Source: Azospirillum brasilense (lineage in GTDB: Bacteria; Pseudomonadota; Alphaproteobacteria; Azospirillales; Azospirillaceae). From it: a stretch of 64,000 nucleotides of DNA. A model generated the notes under the pieces. It was not told the origin of the DNA, did no database searches, and worked only from the letters and a program-made list of their open reading frames with translations. The position numbers and the translations under genes are program-made. The DNA lies in the NCBI RefSeq assembly GCF_008365405.1, contig NZ_QOKV01000014.1:62001-126000 (forward strand). The letters run 5' to 3'. How positions within the stretch are numbered: the stretch's first letter is position 1; every line of letters begins with the position of its first letter. Below, one piece after another: positions 30,897 through 39,954 of the stretch.

Positions 30897-32189
30897 TCAG
30901 CGCTCCAGACGCTCGGTCGCTTGCCTCCAGCGGGCCCGAAGAATGCTCAGATCCCGGGGAATCGAGATGTTCTGCTCGCCCGCCGCCAGGATCATGTCCA
31001 GCTGCTCTCGCAGCGGTTCCCGCTGGGCGTCCGACCGTACGCGCGGAGCCAACCGAAGAATGGCGTCGACGAGCCGGATGAGCACCGCGGCGTTTCCGCT
31101 TCCGGCCTGCCGGATCTGATCGAAGCCGGCACCGATGAAGCCATCGTATCCGGTCACGTCCCGCACAACCCGGACAACTCCGCCAGAGTCGCGCAGAACC
31201 ATCGGCTCGATTGCGCGATCGAAGATGCGCGCCATCGAGGCCGAGAGGTTGTCGATCACCGCCAAGGCAGTGAACACGTCGTTGATCCCCGGCGACAGGG
31301 CTCGGGTGGCCATCTCCACCAGTTGGCGGATGCCGAACTCCACATCCTGGGTCGGGGTGCGCTCGGAACCGACGATGAAGGCACCGCGGATCGCCCCGGA
31401 CAGGTCGGCCGTGCAGGCGCCGACCGTGAACACGGCCACATGCTCGCCGCCGCCGATGACGTAGTGGCCGGGCCGGACGTCCAGGCGGATCACCGCATCC
31501 GCTTGGCGGGCCGCGGCGACCAGCCTGTCCAGGTCGATCGCCTGGACGTACCCATCCTGGCCGAGGTCTACCCAGGCAAAATCATTGCCCAGTTCGGGCG
31601 GCACTTCCGAAGGGCCGTCGCCGCGCTCGGGCAGCAAGGCCACCGTCACCTCACGCAGATCCGCCGCGACCCGCTGAACCACATTGTCGTAGATGATTGA
31701 GCGGGCGAGCTTATGGACATAGACCAGCAACACGAACAGGCACAGCGCGGTCAGTCCGGTCCCCGCGCTGACCGCCAAGTGGGGGACCGTGTCAGCCTGG
31801 TTTCCGTCGATGGTCCGGAAGACGACGAGGAGATAGATGATGTCGGCCAGGAAGAGCCCCAGCACCACCTGGGTCGTCCAATCCTGGATGAAGTTGCGGA
31901 TCAGGCGGGGGCCGATCTGTCCGGCCGCCAGGGTCAGAACGACCATGGTGATCGAAACCACCAGCGACGTCATGGTGATCATGCCGGTCAGCAGGGACGA
32001 CAACAGTTGGCGCGCGTTACCGGCGTCTCCAGCGTAGAGGAGCCAGTAATCTGTGGCGTCCTCCACAGCGCCGCGCCCCCAGGTGAGCAGCGCGACGGCC
32101 AGCACGGCCGCCACTCCCCCCATCACGACCGGAACGAACCACAGGCTGGCGCGGAGAAATGCCCAGTAATGGCGAATCCGGTCCTTCAT
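30897..32189 (-). CDS. DUF2254 family membrane protein
   Basis: 430 residues with four N-terminal transmembrane segments (about 15-40, 65-95, 115-140, 150-175) and a large soluble C-terminal part. The conserved block TRALSPGINDVFTALAVIDNLS near residue 310 is typical of the DUF2254 family, whose function is unknown. The frame stays open 1.1 kb upstream through BI-1, but ATG 32189 has AGGAG five bases before it. A BI-1 terminator lies between the two genes, so this gene probably has its own promoter. Confidence 0.88.
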   Translation of the reverse strand: MKDRIRHYWAFLRASLWFVPVVMGGVAAVLAVALLTWGRGAVEDATDYWLLYAGDAGNARQLLSSLLTGMITMTSLVVSITMVVLTLAAGQIGPRLIRNFIQDWTTQVVLGLFLADIIYLLVVFRTIDGNQADTVPHLAVSAGTGLTALCLFVLLVYVHKLARSIIYDNVVQRVAADLREVTVALLPERGDGPSEVPPELGNDFAWVDLGQDGYVQAIDLDRLVAAARQADAVIRLDVRPGHYVIGGGEHVAVFTVGACTADLSGAIRGAFIVGSERTPTQDVEFGIRQLVEMATRALSPGINDVFTALAVIDNLSASMARIFDRAIEPMVLRDSGGVVRVVRDVTGYDGFIGAGFDQIRQAGSGNAAVLIRLVDAILRLAPRVRSDAQREPLREQLDMILAAGEQNISIPRDLSILRARWRQATERLER

Positions 32190-32312
32190 TGCCGCTCCTG
32201 AGGATGTGCCGTTCGAAACGGGAGAACAACGTGCGGCACTGCCATATGGCTCGCGGCCTCGCTGCAGGCGGCAACCCGGAACGCACCATTCCATGAACAA
32301 GGCCGGTCCATG

Positions 32313-32343
32313 AAAAAGGCCGGTCGCGTGAAGCGACCGGCCT
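32313..32343 (-). terminator. Rho-independent terminator of BI-1
   Basis: On the minus strand, AGGCCGGTCGC-TTCAC-GCGACCGGCCT is an 11-pair stem running into TTTTT. It starts 44 bases after the BI-1 stop. Confidence 0.85.
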
Positions 32344-32386
32344 AGCCGTAGGATGGCGCCGAGACGCCACCTGTTGTCCGTGCCCG

Positions 32387-33112
32387 TTACTCGCGGTTGC
32401 CCATGAGTTGGAGGAGCATCTGGAAGAGGTTGATGAAGTTGAGGTAGAGCGAGAGGGCGCCCATGACGGCGAGCTTGGTGTTGCCCTCGTGGCCGTAGCC
32501 CTCGGCGTACTCCTCCTTGATGCGCTGGGTGTCGTAGGCGGTCAGGCCGGTGAAGATGACCACGCCGATGATCGAGATGGCGAACTGCAGCGCGCTGGAG
32601 CCGACGAAGATGTTGACGAGGCTGGCGATGACGATGCCGATCAGGCCCATCATCAGGAACGAGCCCATCTTCGACAGGTCGGCCTTGGTGGTGTAGCCCC
32701 ACAGGCTCATCGCCGCGAACATCGCCGCGGTGATGAAGAACACCCGCGCCACGCTGGCCCCGGTGAAGACCAGGAAGATCGACGCCATCGACACGCCCAT
32801 CACCGCGCAGAAGGCCCAGAACAGCCCCTGCAGCGCGCTCGCCGACATCGCGTGGAAACGGAAGGACAGCACCATGATGAAGGCCAGCGGCGCCAGCATC
32901 ACCACCCACTTCAGCGGGGTCGTGAAGATCGGCACGTACAGCGCCGGCGTGCTCGCCACGAACAGGGCCACCAGGCCCGTCACGGCCAGACCGAGCATCA
33001 TGAAGTTGTAGACCCGCAGCATGTGCTTGCGCAGGCCCTCGTCGAACGCCGCACGGTCCACGCCCGCGGTGCCGGCGCCCCAACGACTCTGGTTGGGATA
33101 CTGGTCGAACAT
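32387..33112 (-). CDS. Bax inhibitor-1 / YccA family inner membrane protein
   Basis: 241 residues from ATG 33112 (MFDQYPNQSRWG), with seven hydrophobic helices. The family signature is visible in FTGLTAYDTQRIKEEYAEG near residue 195 and in the C-terminal LNFINLFQMLLQLMG. Bacterial relatives (YccA, YbhL, BsYetJ) act in membrane-protein quality control or as calcium leak channels. AGGGAG lies eight bases before the ATG; an upstream in-frame extension to 33250 is not conserved-looking. Confidence 0.93.
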   Translation of the reverse strand: MFDQYPNQSRWGAGTAGVDRAAFDEGLRKHMLRVYNFMMLGLAVTGLVALFVASTPALYVPIFTTPLKWVVMLAPLAFIMVLSFRFHAMSASALQGLFWAFCAVMGVSMASIFLVFTGASVARVFFITAAMFAAMSLWGYTTKADLSKMGSFLMMGLIGIVIASLVNIFVGSSALQFAISIIGVVIFTGLTAYDTQRIKEEYAEGYGHEGNTKLAVMGALSLYLNFINLFQMLLQLMGNRE

Positions 33113-33353
33113 TGCGAAAACTCCCTCGTTCAAGCCTTTGACCGGCAAGCCTCTGACCGGCGGCGGACGCATGGCGGCGGGCCGGCCGCGGAAAAGCGGC
33201 GGGAAGGGATGGCTGCGCTGTCCATCGAAGAACCCTCCAGATGCGGTCACGCCCGTCGGCGCAAAAGCAGATGAAGAGATCCGACATCGCAGCCCCCAAC
33301 CTCGTAACCGGCGACTCGGCTGCCAGAGGGGCCCGGACCCTGATTGCCCTAAT

Positions 33354-33382
33354 AGTTGGCCGCGTGGCCGACGCCTTTCAAG
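33354..33382 (-). promoter_or_regulatory. RpoH-like promoter upstream of BI-1
   Basis: On the minus strand, CTTGAA (33377-33382) and CCAACT (33354-33359) are separated by 17 bases, like the lon promoter. The leader to the BI-1 start would be about 235 bases. The rest of the 33113-33523 gap holds a 15-base tandem duplication at 33132-33161 and a GGAACA/TGTTCC inverted repeat near 33423-33442, but no gene I can support. Confidence 0.35.
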
Positions 33383-33523
33383 ATGCCCGCCCGCTCACTG
33401 GCTCCACACGAATGGGAGCTTGGAACACGCCCGGCTGTTCCCATATGGCGGCTTGGGAACGGCCGGTCCGCAAAGCCGGGGCGCCGCTTCACCGTCAACA
33501 ACCACCAGAGCCGGATCAACAAG

Positions 33524-33862
33524 ATGGAGAGTGCCGCGTTGAGCGACCAGCACCACAGACGCCTCGAACGGCGGGTGGATCGCATCCAGGAGAAGCTTCC
33601 CGACTCCATGGCGCGGCTGCTGGGCTGGCTCCGCGAGCCGCGGGCGACCTGGGTGCGCGTCCCCGCCGGGCTGCTGCTGATTCTCGGCGGCCTGTTCAGC
33701 TTCCTGCCCGTGCTGGGCATTTGGATGCTGCCCCTCGGCCTCGTGCTGCTCGCCTATGACGTTCCCTTCCTTCGTCCACCGATCAACCGCGCGCTGGTGC
33801 GCGGCGAGCGGCGCTGGAAGGAGTGGAAGCGGCGCCGCCGTGCCGCTTCCTCGTCATCATGA
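33524..33862 (+). CDS. Small membrane protein (PGPGW-like)
   Basis: 112 residues from ATG 33524 (MESAALSDQHHRR). It has a charged N-terminal half, two closely spaced hydrophobic helices around residues 48-80 (VPAGLLLILGGLFSFLPVLG and WMLPLGLVLLAYDVPFL), and a basic C-terminal tail. This resembles the small two-helix PGPGW membrane family, members of which are often mislabelled tryptophan synthase beta in databases. Function unknown. The longer open frame from 33356 has no ribosome site. Confidence 0.7.
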   Translation: MESAALSDQHHRRLERRVDRIQEKLPDSMARLLGWLREPRATWVRVPAGLLLILGGLFSFLPVLGIWMLPLGLVLLAYDVPFLRPPINRALVRGERRWKEWKRRRRAASSSS

Positions 33863-33875
33863 TCGTTCCGTTGCG

Positions 33876-34202
33876 TCAGGAATAGGACGCCGTACGGGCC
33901 GGCGTGCGCTCCAGCGGCCCTTCGCCGGGGCTGTAGCGCTCCGGCCGCGGACCGGACAAACGGTCGTGATCCTGGTCGGACACCATGGCCTTCAGCGGGC
34001 AGTGGCCGCTCATGCCGCGGGCCACCAGGGCGGCCCCGGCCAGCCCCATGATAGCGCCCCGCACGTCGGCGCCGCGGCGAACGCCGCCCGCCGCCATGAC
34101 GAGGCCGAGGCCGGTGGACACGGCGCGTTCCAGCGGCCCGAGATTCCGCGCGCCTCCGAAGAAGCGGTCGTAGGTGTGTCGGATGGCGTTTTCGGCGCTC
34201 AT
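33876..34202 (-). CDS. DUF2892 / YgaP-type membrane protein
   Basis: 108 residues from ATG 34202 (MSAENAIRHTYDRFFGG). The segment NLGPLERAVSTGLGLVMAAGG, then GAIMGLAGAALVARGMSGHCPLKAM, matches the two-helix DUF2892 pattern with the G-x-CPL motif. Such domains occur alone or fused to rhodanese. The tail after residue 75 is hydrophilic. GGGAG lies upstream of the ATG. It is divergent from the MocR gene and shares its operator region. Confidence 0.8.
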   Translation of the reverse strand: MSAENAIRHTYDRFFGGARNLGPLERAVSTGLGLVMAAGGVRRGADVRGAIMGLAGAALVARGMSGHCPLKAMVSDQDHDRLSGPRPERYSPGEGPLERTPARTASYS

Positions 34203-34322
34203 GCCTGCTTTCTCCCGGCTGTACCCGGCGCGAGAGGGATGCCGAAGCGGCGCCGGGCGGTCCTGACTGCAACGCCCGCCCGGGCGTCCGGGTTCCCGAC
34301 GACACAATACACCCGGACACGC

Positions 34323-34384
34323 ACAATAGCGACAATGCGGTGACACTTGCCGAAGGATTGGCACAATGTCATCATTGTCCCCAT
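34323..34384 (+). promoter_or_regulatory. Operator region of the MocR gene
   Basis: ACAAT-N4-ACAATG (34323-34337) and the block AATGTCATCATTGTCCCCAT (34365-34384) repeat the architecture found at 30745-30808. A possible promoter is GTGACA (34340-34345), 16 bases, CACAAT (34362-34367). The second block overlaps the ATG, suggesting autorepression and a very short leader. Confidence 0.6.
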
Positions 34385-35777
34385 GACAAATTGGGTTCCT
34401 GATCTGGACGGCCGGCAAGGCCCCCGTTACCGCGCCATCGCCGACGCCCTGTCCGACGACATCGCCAGCGGACGGCTTGCCCCCGGCACGCGGCTTCCCA
34501 CCCACCGCGACCTCGCCTACCGCCTCGGCGTTACCGTCGGCACCATCACCCGCGCCTATACCGAGGCGGAGAAGCGCGGGCTGATCGGCGGCGAGGTCGG
34601 GCGCGGCACTTTCGTGCAGGGGCAGCGGCACATGCCTCCCTCCGACCCCTTCACCTGGACACCCCGACCCGAACCGTCGATCATCAACATGACCGTCGTG
34701 ACGCCGGAGCACCCGATGTCGGTGTCGATGATGGGGGCCACCCTGGCCGCCATCGGCGCCTCGCCGAACCTGGGAGCGCTGCTGGAATACGCACCGCACG
34801 CCGGCCTCCCGGCCCACCGCGCCGCCGGAGCGCAATGGCTGGCCCGCCAGCACCGCGTAACAGCCTCCGCCGACACCATCCTGCTGACCACCGGCGCGCA
34901 GAACGCCATGGCGGTGGCGCTGGCCGCGGTGGCGCGCCCCGGCGACGTCGTGCTGACGGAACGGCTGACCAACTACGGCATCAAGACTCTGAGCGCGGTG
35001 GAGGGTTATCACCTGGAGGGCATCGCCATCGACGAGCATGGCGTGGTCCCGGACAGTTTCGACAGCGCCTGCCGCCGTCTGGCGCCCAAGGCGCTGTATC
35101 TGGTGCCGACCATGCACAACCCCACCGCCTCCGTCATGCCGCAGGCCCGGCGCGTGGAGATCGCGGCCATCGCCCGCCGCTACGGGGTGATGCTGGTCGA
35201 GGACGATGTCTTCGGCTTCCTGGTCCAAGACGCGAAGCCCATCCAGGCCATCGCCCCGGACGTCACCGTCTACGTCAACAGCCTGTCCAAGAGCGTGTCG
35301 GCCGGCCTGCGCGTCGGCTACGTGGTCGCTCCGCCGGCCCTTGTGCAGCGGGTGGAGGCGGTCATCCGCGCCCTGCAATACTCGTCCCCGCCCCTGCCGC
35401 CGGAAGTGGCCACGCGCTGGATCCTTGAAGGCAGCGCCGACCGCATCGCCGAGGCCCAGCGCGGGGAAGCGATGGCGCGCCAGCAGATCGCCCGCTCCAT
35501 CCTGCCCGCCAGCGCCGTCTGCGGGCATCCGGGGGCACAGCATCTCTGGCTGGTCCTGCCCGAGCCCTGGCGGCGCGACGACTTCATCGCGGAGGCGCTG
35601 CGACGCGGCGTGAAGGTGACCGGTGGCGACGTGTTCGCCGTGGGCCGGGCCGCCGCCCCCCACGCCGTGCGGCTGGGTCTGTGCCACCCGCACAGCCGGG
35701 ACGAACTGGCGCGCGGCCTGCGCACGCTGGCGGATCTTCTGGACAACCCGCAGACGGCGATGCTGTCGATCGTTTGA
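34383..35777 (+). CDS. MocR-type transcriptional regulator (GntR-HTH plus aminotransferase)
   Basis: 464 residues. The N-terminal winged helix covers about 1-75 (YRAIADALSDDIASGRLAPG, then THRDLAYRLGVTVGTITRAY). A class-I aminotransferase-like domain fills 100-460, with the PLP lysine in VNSLSKSVSAGLRVGYV near 305 and NPTASVMPQARR near 245. MocR proteins use PLP or an aldehyde/amine as effector. I chose ATG 34383; an in-frame TTG at 34347 also exists and neither has a good ribosome site. The operator overlaps the start. Confidence 0.92.
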   Translation: MTNWVPDLDGRQGPRYRAIADALSDDIASGRLAPGTRLPTHRDLAYRLGVTVGTITRAYTEAEKRGLIGGEVGRGTFVQGQRHMPPSDPFTWTPRPEPSIINMTVVTPEHPMSVSMMGATLAAIGASPNLGALLEYAPHAGLPAHRAAGAQWLARQHRVTASADTILLTTGAQNAMAVALAAVARPGDVVLTERLTNYGIKTLSAVEGYHLEGIAIDEHGVVPDSFDSACRRLAPKALYLVPTMHNPTASVMPQARRVEIAAIARRYGVMLVEDDVFGFLVQDAKPIQAIAPDVTVYVNSLSKSVSAGLRVGYVVAPPALVQRVEAVIRALQYSSPPLPPEVATRWILEGSADRIAEAQRGEAMARQQIARSILPASAVCGHPGAQHLWLVLPEPWRRDDFIAEALRRGVKVTGGDVFAVGRAAAPHAVRLGLCHPHSRDELARGLRTLADLLDNPQTAMLSIV

Positions 35778-35798
35778 AGAGGCGGAACGGCCGCGCCC

Positions 35799-36614
35799 TT
35801 ACGGGAACGGCCGGACCGTGTGCAGGTGGTTCAGGGGGCCGTGGCCGTGCCCGAAACCGGGGGCGGAGCGGATGGCCTCGTCCACATAGGCGCGGGCGCG
35901 GGCCACCGAATCACGCACGCCCAAGCCTTGGGCGACACCGGCGGCGATGGCCGAGGCCAGGGTGCAGCCGGTGCCGTGGGTGTGCGGGGTGTGGATGCGC
36001 CGCCCCTCGAACACCTCCTCGCCGTCCTCGGTGAGCAGCAGGTCGCACAGCCGCTCGTCCTCCAGATGGCCGCCCTTCAGCAGGACGGCCTTCGGCCCGA
36101 AGGTGCGGATCATCTCGGCGGCACGGCGCATGTCGTCCAGGTTGCGCACCGGGATGTCGGTCAGCGCCTCGGCCTCCGGCAGGTTGGGGGTGACCAGTTC
36201 CGCGTGGGGCAGCAGGCGCTTGCGCAGGGTCTGCACGGCGTCCGGCTCCAGCAGGAAATGGCCGCTCTTCGAAACCATCACCGGATCGACGACCAGCGGG
36301 ACGTTGATCGCCCGCTCCTCATACTCGCCAGCCACCGCCTCGATGACGGCGGCGTTGGCGAGCATGCCGATCTTGATGCTGTCGGCCCCGAGATCCTCCA
36401 GCACCACCTTCATCTGCAGGGCGACGAAGGCCGGATCAACGGGCAGCACACCATAGACCCCCGTCGTGTTCTGCGCGGTCAGCGCCGCGATGGCGGTCAT
36501 GGCGAAGGCGTTCAGCGCGCTGACCGCCTTGATGTCCGCCTGAATGCCGGCACCGCCGCCGGAATCGGACCCGGCGACGATGAGAACACGGCCGTTGATC
36601 GGGTGGGCCTGCAT
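35799..36614 (-). CDS. thiD: Hydroxymethylpyrimidine / phosphomethylpyrimidine kinase
   Basis: Thiamine biosynthesis kinase phosphorylating HMP and HMP-P; 271 residues from ATG 36614. The ribokinase-fold landmarks are VLIVAGSDSGGGAGIQADIK at the N-terminus and the anion-hole motif HTHGTGCTLASAIAAG near 215. GGAAG lies upstream. It is the last gene of folP-glmM-thiD, 40 bases after glmM. No other thiamine gene is in the window. Confidence 0.95.
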   Translation of the reverse strand: MQAHPINGRVLIVAGSDSGGGAGIQADIKAVSALNAFAMTAIAALTAQNTTGVYGVLPVDPAFVALQMKVVLEDLGADSIKIGMLANAAVIEAVAGEYEERAINVPLVVDPVMVSKSGHFLLEPDAVQTLRKRLLPHAELVTPNLPEAEALTDIPVRNLDDMRRAAEMIRTFGPKAVLLKGGHLEDERLCDLLLTEDGEEVFEGRRIHTPHTHGTGCTLASAIAAGVAQGLGVRDSVARARAYVDEAIRSAPGFGHGHGPLNHLHTVRPFP

Positions 36615-36654
36615 CGGGATTGCTTCCGTCTGGTCGTCTGGTTGGATGTTGCGC

Positions 36655-38022
36655 CTAGGATGCGGTCTCCAGCCGGGCGGCGTCCATGATGGCGCCGGCA
36701 ATATCGGCCACCACCGCGTGCACCAGCCCTTCGTCGTCGCCTTCCGCCATGACGCGGATCACCGGCTCGGTCCCCGACTTGCGGATCAGGATGCGCCCCG
36801 ATCCGTTCAGCCGCGCCTCGCCATCGCGGATCGCCGCTTGGACGGAGGCGATCTCCAGCGGCTTCGACCCGGCGGCGAAGCGGACGTTGGTCAGCTTCTG
36901 CGGCACCGGAGCGAAGACCTGGCAGACCTCGCTGGCCGCCCGGCCACCGGACTGGATCAGCACCGCCAGAACCTGGAGTGCGGCGATCAGCCCGTCGCCG
37001 GTCGTGGAGTAATCAGACAGCACGACGTGCCCCGACTGCTCCCCACCGACGTTGTAGCCGTGCTCGCGCATATGTTCCACCACATAGCGGTCGCCGACCG
37101 GCGTGCGGACCAGGGCGATGCCCAGCCCCTGGAGGTGCCGCTCCATGCCCAGGTTGGACATGACCGTGGCGACCACGCCGCCGCCCCTCAGAGTCTGCGC
37201 CTGCGCCCAGGAGGAGGCGATCAGCGCCATCACCTGGTCGCCGTCGACGACGCGCCCCGCCTCGTCCACCATGATCAGGCGGTCGGCGTCGCCGTCCAGC
37301 GCAATGCCCAAATGGGCGCTGTGAGCCACCACCTGCTCCTGCAGGGTCCGGGTGGCGGTGGCGCCGCAATCCTTGTTGATGTTCAGGCCGTCCGGGCTGA
37401 CCCCGACCGGGATCACGTCGGCCCCCAACTCGTACAGCACCTTCGGGGCGACGCGGTAGGCGGCGCCGTTGGCGCAGTCCACGACGATCTTCAGCCCGTC
37501 CAGCCGCAGGCCACGCGGGAAGGTGTTCTTCACATACTCGATGTAGCGGCCCGTCGAGTCCTCCAGGCGGGAGGCGCGGCCGAGATCGGCGGAGCCGGCA
37601 AGGTCCGGCGCGAAGGGCTGGCCCATGCGCGTCTCGATGGCGATCTCCACCGCGTCCGACAGCTTGTAGCCGTCCGGCCCGAACAGCTTGATGCCGTTGT
37701 CCTGGAACGGGTTGTGCGAGGCGGAGATCATCACGCCGAGGTCGGCGCGGAGCGAGCGCGTCAGCATGGCGACGGCGGGTGTCGGCAGCGGGCCGAGCAG
37801 CACCACGTCCATGCCCATCGAAATGAAGCCCGCGGTCAGCGCCGGCTCCAGAAGATAACCCGACAGACGGGTGTCCTTGCCGATCACGACCCGGTGGCGG
37901 TGGTCGCCCCGGCGGAACTGCAAGGCGGACGCCATCGCGACGCGCAGGGCGGTTTCCGCCGTCATCGGATCGATGTTTGCGGTGCCACGGATGCCGTCGG
38001 TGCCGAACAGGTGTCGCGTCAT
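36655..38022 (-). CDS. glmM: Phosphoglucosamine mutase
   Basis: Interconverts glucosamine-6- and -1-phosphate for peptidoglycan and LPS precursor synthesis; 455 residues from ATG 38022 ([16 protein letters not shown]). The active phosphoserine is in [14 protein letters not shown] near residue 103, the metal loop is [13 protein letters not shown] near 245, and the C-terminal phosphate loop is [21 protein letters not shown] site lies five bases before the ATG. It follows folP as in many proteobacteria. Confidence 0.97.
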   Translation of the reverse strand: MTRHLFGTDGIRGTANIDPMTAETALRVAMASALQFRRGDHRHRVVIGKDTRLSGYLLEPALTAGFISMGMDVVLLGPLPTPAVAMLTRSLRADLGVMISASHNPFQDNGIKLFGPDGYKLSDAVEIAIETRMGQPFAPDLAGSADLGRASRLEDSTGRYIEYVKNTFPRGLRLDGLKIVVDCANGAAYRVAPKVLYELGADVIPVGVSPDGLNINKDCGATATRTLQEQVVAHSAHLGIALDGDADRLIMVDEAGRVVDGDQVMALIASSWAQAQTLRGGGVVATVMSNLGMERHLQGLGIALVRTPVGDRYVVEHMREHGYNVGGEQSGHVVLSDYSTTGDGLIAALQVLAVLIQSGGRAASEVCQVFAPVPQKLTNVRFAAGSKPLEIASVQAAIRDGEARLNGSGRILIRKSGTEPVIRVMAEGDDEGLVHAVVADIAGAIMDAARLETAS

Positions 38023-38151
38023 GAAAATCCTCGGGAATGGCCCAGTCACTGTACCGCAAGTGCGGATGTGTGAAAATGTCATCGCTTGGCACGGGGGGCA
38101 GGGTCAAGAACCCTTCCGCGCAGACGCCAAAGGGCTATGCGCGTCATGCGA

Positions 38152-39297
38152 TCACGGCACCCGTGCGGGATGCAGCCCCTCCCAGACGGCGCGCGCCTGG
38201 ACCGTTTGGGGCACGTCGTGGACACGCAGGATCTGCGCGCCCTGGTTCAGCGTTTCCAGCCCTCCGGCCAGCGAGCCGGGCAATCGCTCCTTCGGCGGCT
38301 CGCTCCGCGACAGTTTGCCGATCAGGGTCTTGCGCGACAGCCCGATGAGCAGGGCACAGCCCAGCCCATGATAGAGAGCGGTGTGGCGCAGGATGTCGAG
38401 GTTGTGCTCCACCGTCTTGCCGAAGCCGATGCCGGGATCGACGGCGATGCGCTCCAGCGGCACCCCGGCGGCGAGGCAGGCGGCCACCCGTTCCTCCAGC
38501 CAATCGAAGACGTCGAGCGCCGCGTCCTCATAAACCGGATTCTGCTGCATGGTGCCGGGTTCGCCCCGCATGTGCATGACGACCACCGGGGCCGCCTTCT
38601 CCGCGACCAGCGGCAGCGCACCCGGATCGCGCAGCCCGGCCACGTCGTTGATCAGCGCCGCGCCGGCGTCGAGCGCCGCGCGCATCACCCGCGCGTGCCG
38701 CGTGTCCACCGATACCACGGCGCCCTTGGCCGCGAAGTGGCGAACCACCGGCAGGACGCGGGCCTCCTCATCCTCGGGCGACACGGGGGCGGAGCCGGGA
38801 CGGGTCGATTCGCCGCCGACGTCCAGCAGGTCGGCGCCGGCCTCCAGCATCGCCTCGCCATGGGCGATGGCCGCCGCGGCGTCGAAGAAGTCGCCGCCGT
38901 CGGAAAAGCTGTCCGGCGTCACGTTGACGATGGCCATGATCCGCGGGCGTCCGAGGTCCAGCCCGCCGAACGGCGCCCGCCCTCGGGTCAGCGCGCCCAG
39001 CCGCCGGTCGAGGCTCTGCGCCACGGCAGTGCCGCGCTCCCACCCCCAGGCCATGATCTCGGTCAGCGGCGCGAAGGCCCGCTCGATCCGCGTGCCCTGC
39101 CGGACGATCAGTTCGGCGGTGGCGAAGGAAAAACGCCCGCCGGCCAGTGGCACCGCCGCGCCGGCGCTCCAGGCGGCGATGGGCAGCAGCCCGACCGGCC
39201 TCAGATAAACGCGGACGCCGCCCTCCCCCGCCCACGGTGCGAAGGAGGCGAGCGAGCCGGCGGCGGATTTCGGGGCGGGCTTGGCAATCGGGGGCAT
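38152..39297 (-). CDS. folP: Dihydropteroate synthase with N-terminal extension
   Basis: Folate-pathway enzyme joining p-aminobenzoate to pterin; 381 residues. The catalytic TIM barrel begins near residue 118 with RIMAIVNVTPDSFSDGGDF and includes DLLDVGGESTRPGS and VVMHMRGEPGTMQ. The 115-residue N-terminal extension (YLRPVGLLPIAAWSAGAAVP and following) is absent from E. coli FolP but looks coding and has related versions in other alphaproteobacteria. ftsH, often just upstream of folP-glmM, is not here; a hemerythrin-like gene is. Confidence 0.94.
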   Translation of the reverse strand: MPPIAKPAPKSAAGSLASFAPWAGEGGVRVYLRPVGLLPIAAWSAGAAVPLAGGRFSFATAELIVRQGTRIERAFAPLTEIMAWGWERGTAVAQSLDRRLGALTRGRAPFGGLDLGRPRIMAIVNVTPDSFSDGGDFFDAAAAIAHGEAMLEAGADLLDVGGESTRPGSAPVSPEDEEARVLPVVRHFAAKGAVVSVDTRHARVMRAALDAGAALINDVAGLRDPGALPLVAEKAAPVVVMHMRGEPGTMQQNPVYEDAALDVFDWLEERVAACLAAGVPLERIAVDPGIGFGKTVEHNLDILRHTALYHGLGCALLIGLSRKTLIGKLSRSEPPKERLPGSLAGGLETLNQGAQILRVHDVPQTVQARAVWEGLHPARVP

Positions 39298-39416
39298 GGC
39301 GACGGTTCGTGCAGCGGAACGGAAGACCGCAGCCTGTCACGGCGGGAAGCCCCGGCGCAAGAGACTGCGGTCCACCGTTTCACTGGAACGCTGTCGCGTT
39401 TGGCGTCACGCGCTTG

Positions 39417-39875
39417 CTATGCGCTCTTGGGCAGCGGGGCCAGGGCGGCCAGCATCTGCTTCTTGCGCTCGCCGTAGATGCTGCCGAGTTCCTCGGCGCG
39501 CTTGTCGTCGAGCGCCTTCTTGGCCTCCTCGAACAGCTCCTCCTCTTCCTCGTCGAGGTGGTGGCGGGTGACCTCGCCCAGCACCTGGAGCTTGGCCTTC
39601 CAGGCGGTGCTGTCGGCGGGCATGGCGTTCAGCTCGTCGAGGAAGCCGTTGATGATGTGGTGCTCGTTCAGGCCTTCGGTGGTCTCCTGCTTGGTGTTCT
39701 TGGCCTTGGACAGCGATTGGTAGAAGACGGCTTCCTCGATCTTGCCATGCGCCCACAGCTCGCGCTGCAAGTCCTCATAGGCGGCGCGCCCGTCGCCGTC
39801 CGCCTTCTCGGCCGCGTCGAGCAGGCGGCGGATGGTGTCGTGGTCCTGCTTGATCCGGTCGAAGATGCTGGTCAT
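39417..39875 (-). CDS. Hemerythrin domain protein
   Basis: 152 residues, a four-helix bundle of the HHE cation-binding type. Candidate iron ligands are the histidines in IKQDHDTIRRLL (11), ELWAHGKIEEAVFY (near 42), LNEHHIINGF (near 72) and VTRHHLDEEEEELF (near 104). Such proteins are linked to oxygen, nitric oxide or iron handling. ATG 39875 lies 80 bases downstream of the egtD stop in the same direction, and it could be co-transcribed with egtBD. Confidence 0.87.
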   Translation of the reverse strand: MTSIFDRIKQDHDTIRRLLDAAEKADGDGRAAYEDLQRELWAHGKIEEAVFYQSLSKAKNTKQETTEGLNEHHIINGFLDELNAMPADSTAWKAKLQVLGEVTRHHLDEEEEELFEEAKKALDDKRAEELGSIYGERKKQMLAALAPLPKSA

Positions 39876-39954
39876 TGGTCCTGTCCCGTTGTTGCGGTGT
39901 CTCGACGGGACTCAACCCCGGCCCCGATCCCGGTGTTCCCGGTGCCAAACGGGG

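Noticed and set aside
30897-33299. An 800-codon minus-strand frame joining DUF2254 to upstream sequence
   Set aside because: The upstream 370 codons are out of frame with BI-1 and cross its terminator; a good ribosome site marks the DUF2254 start at 32189.
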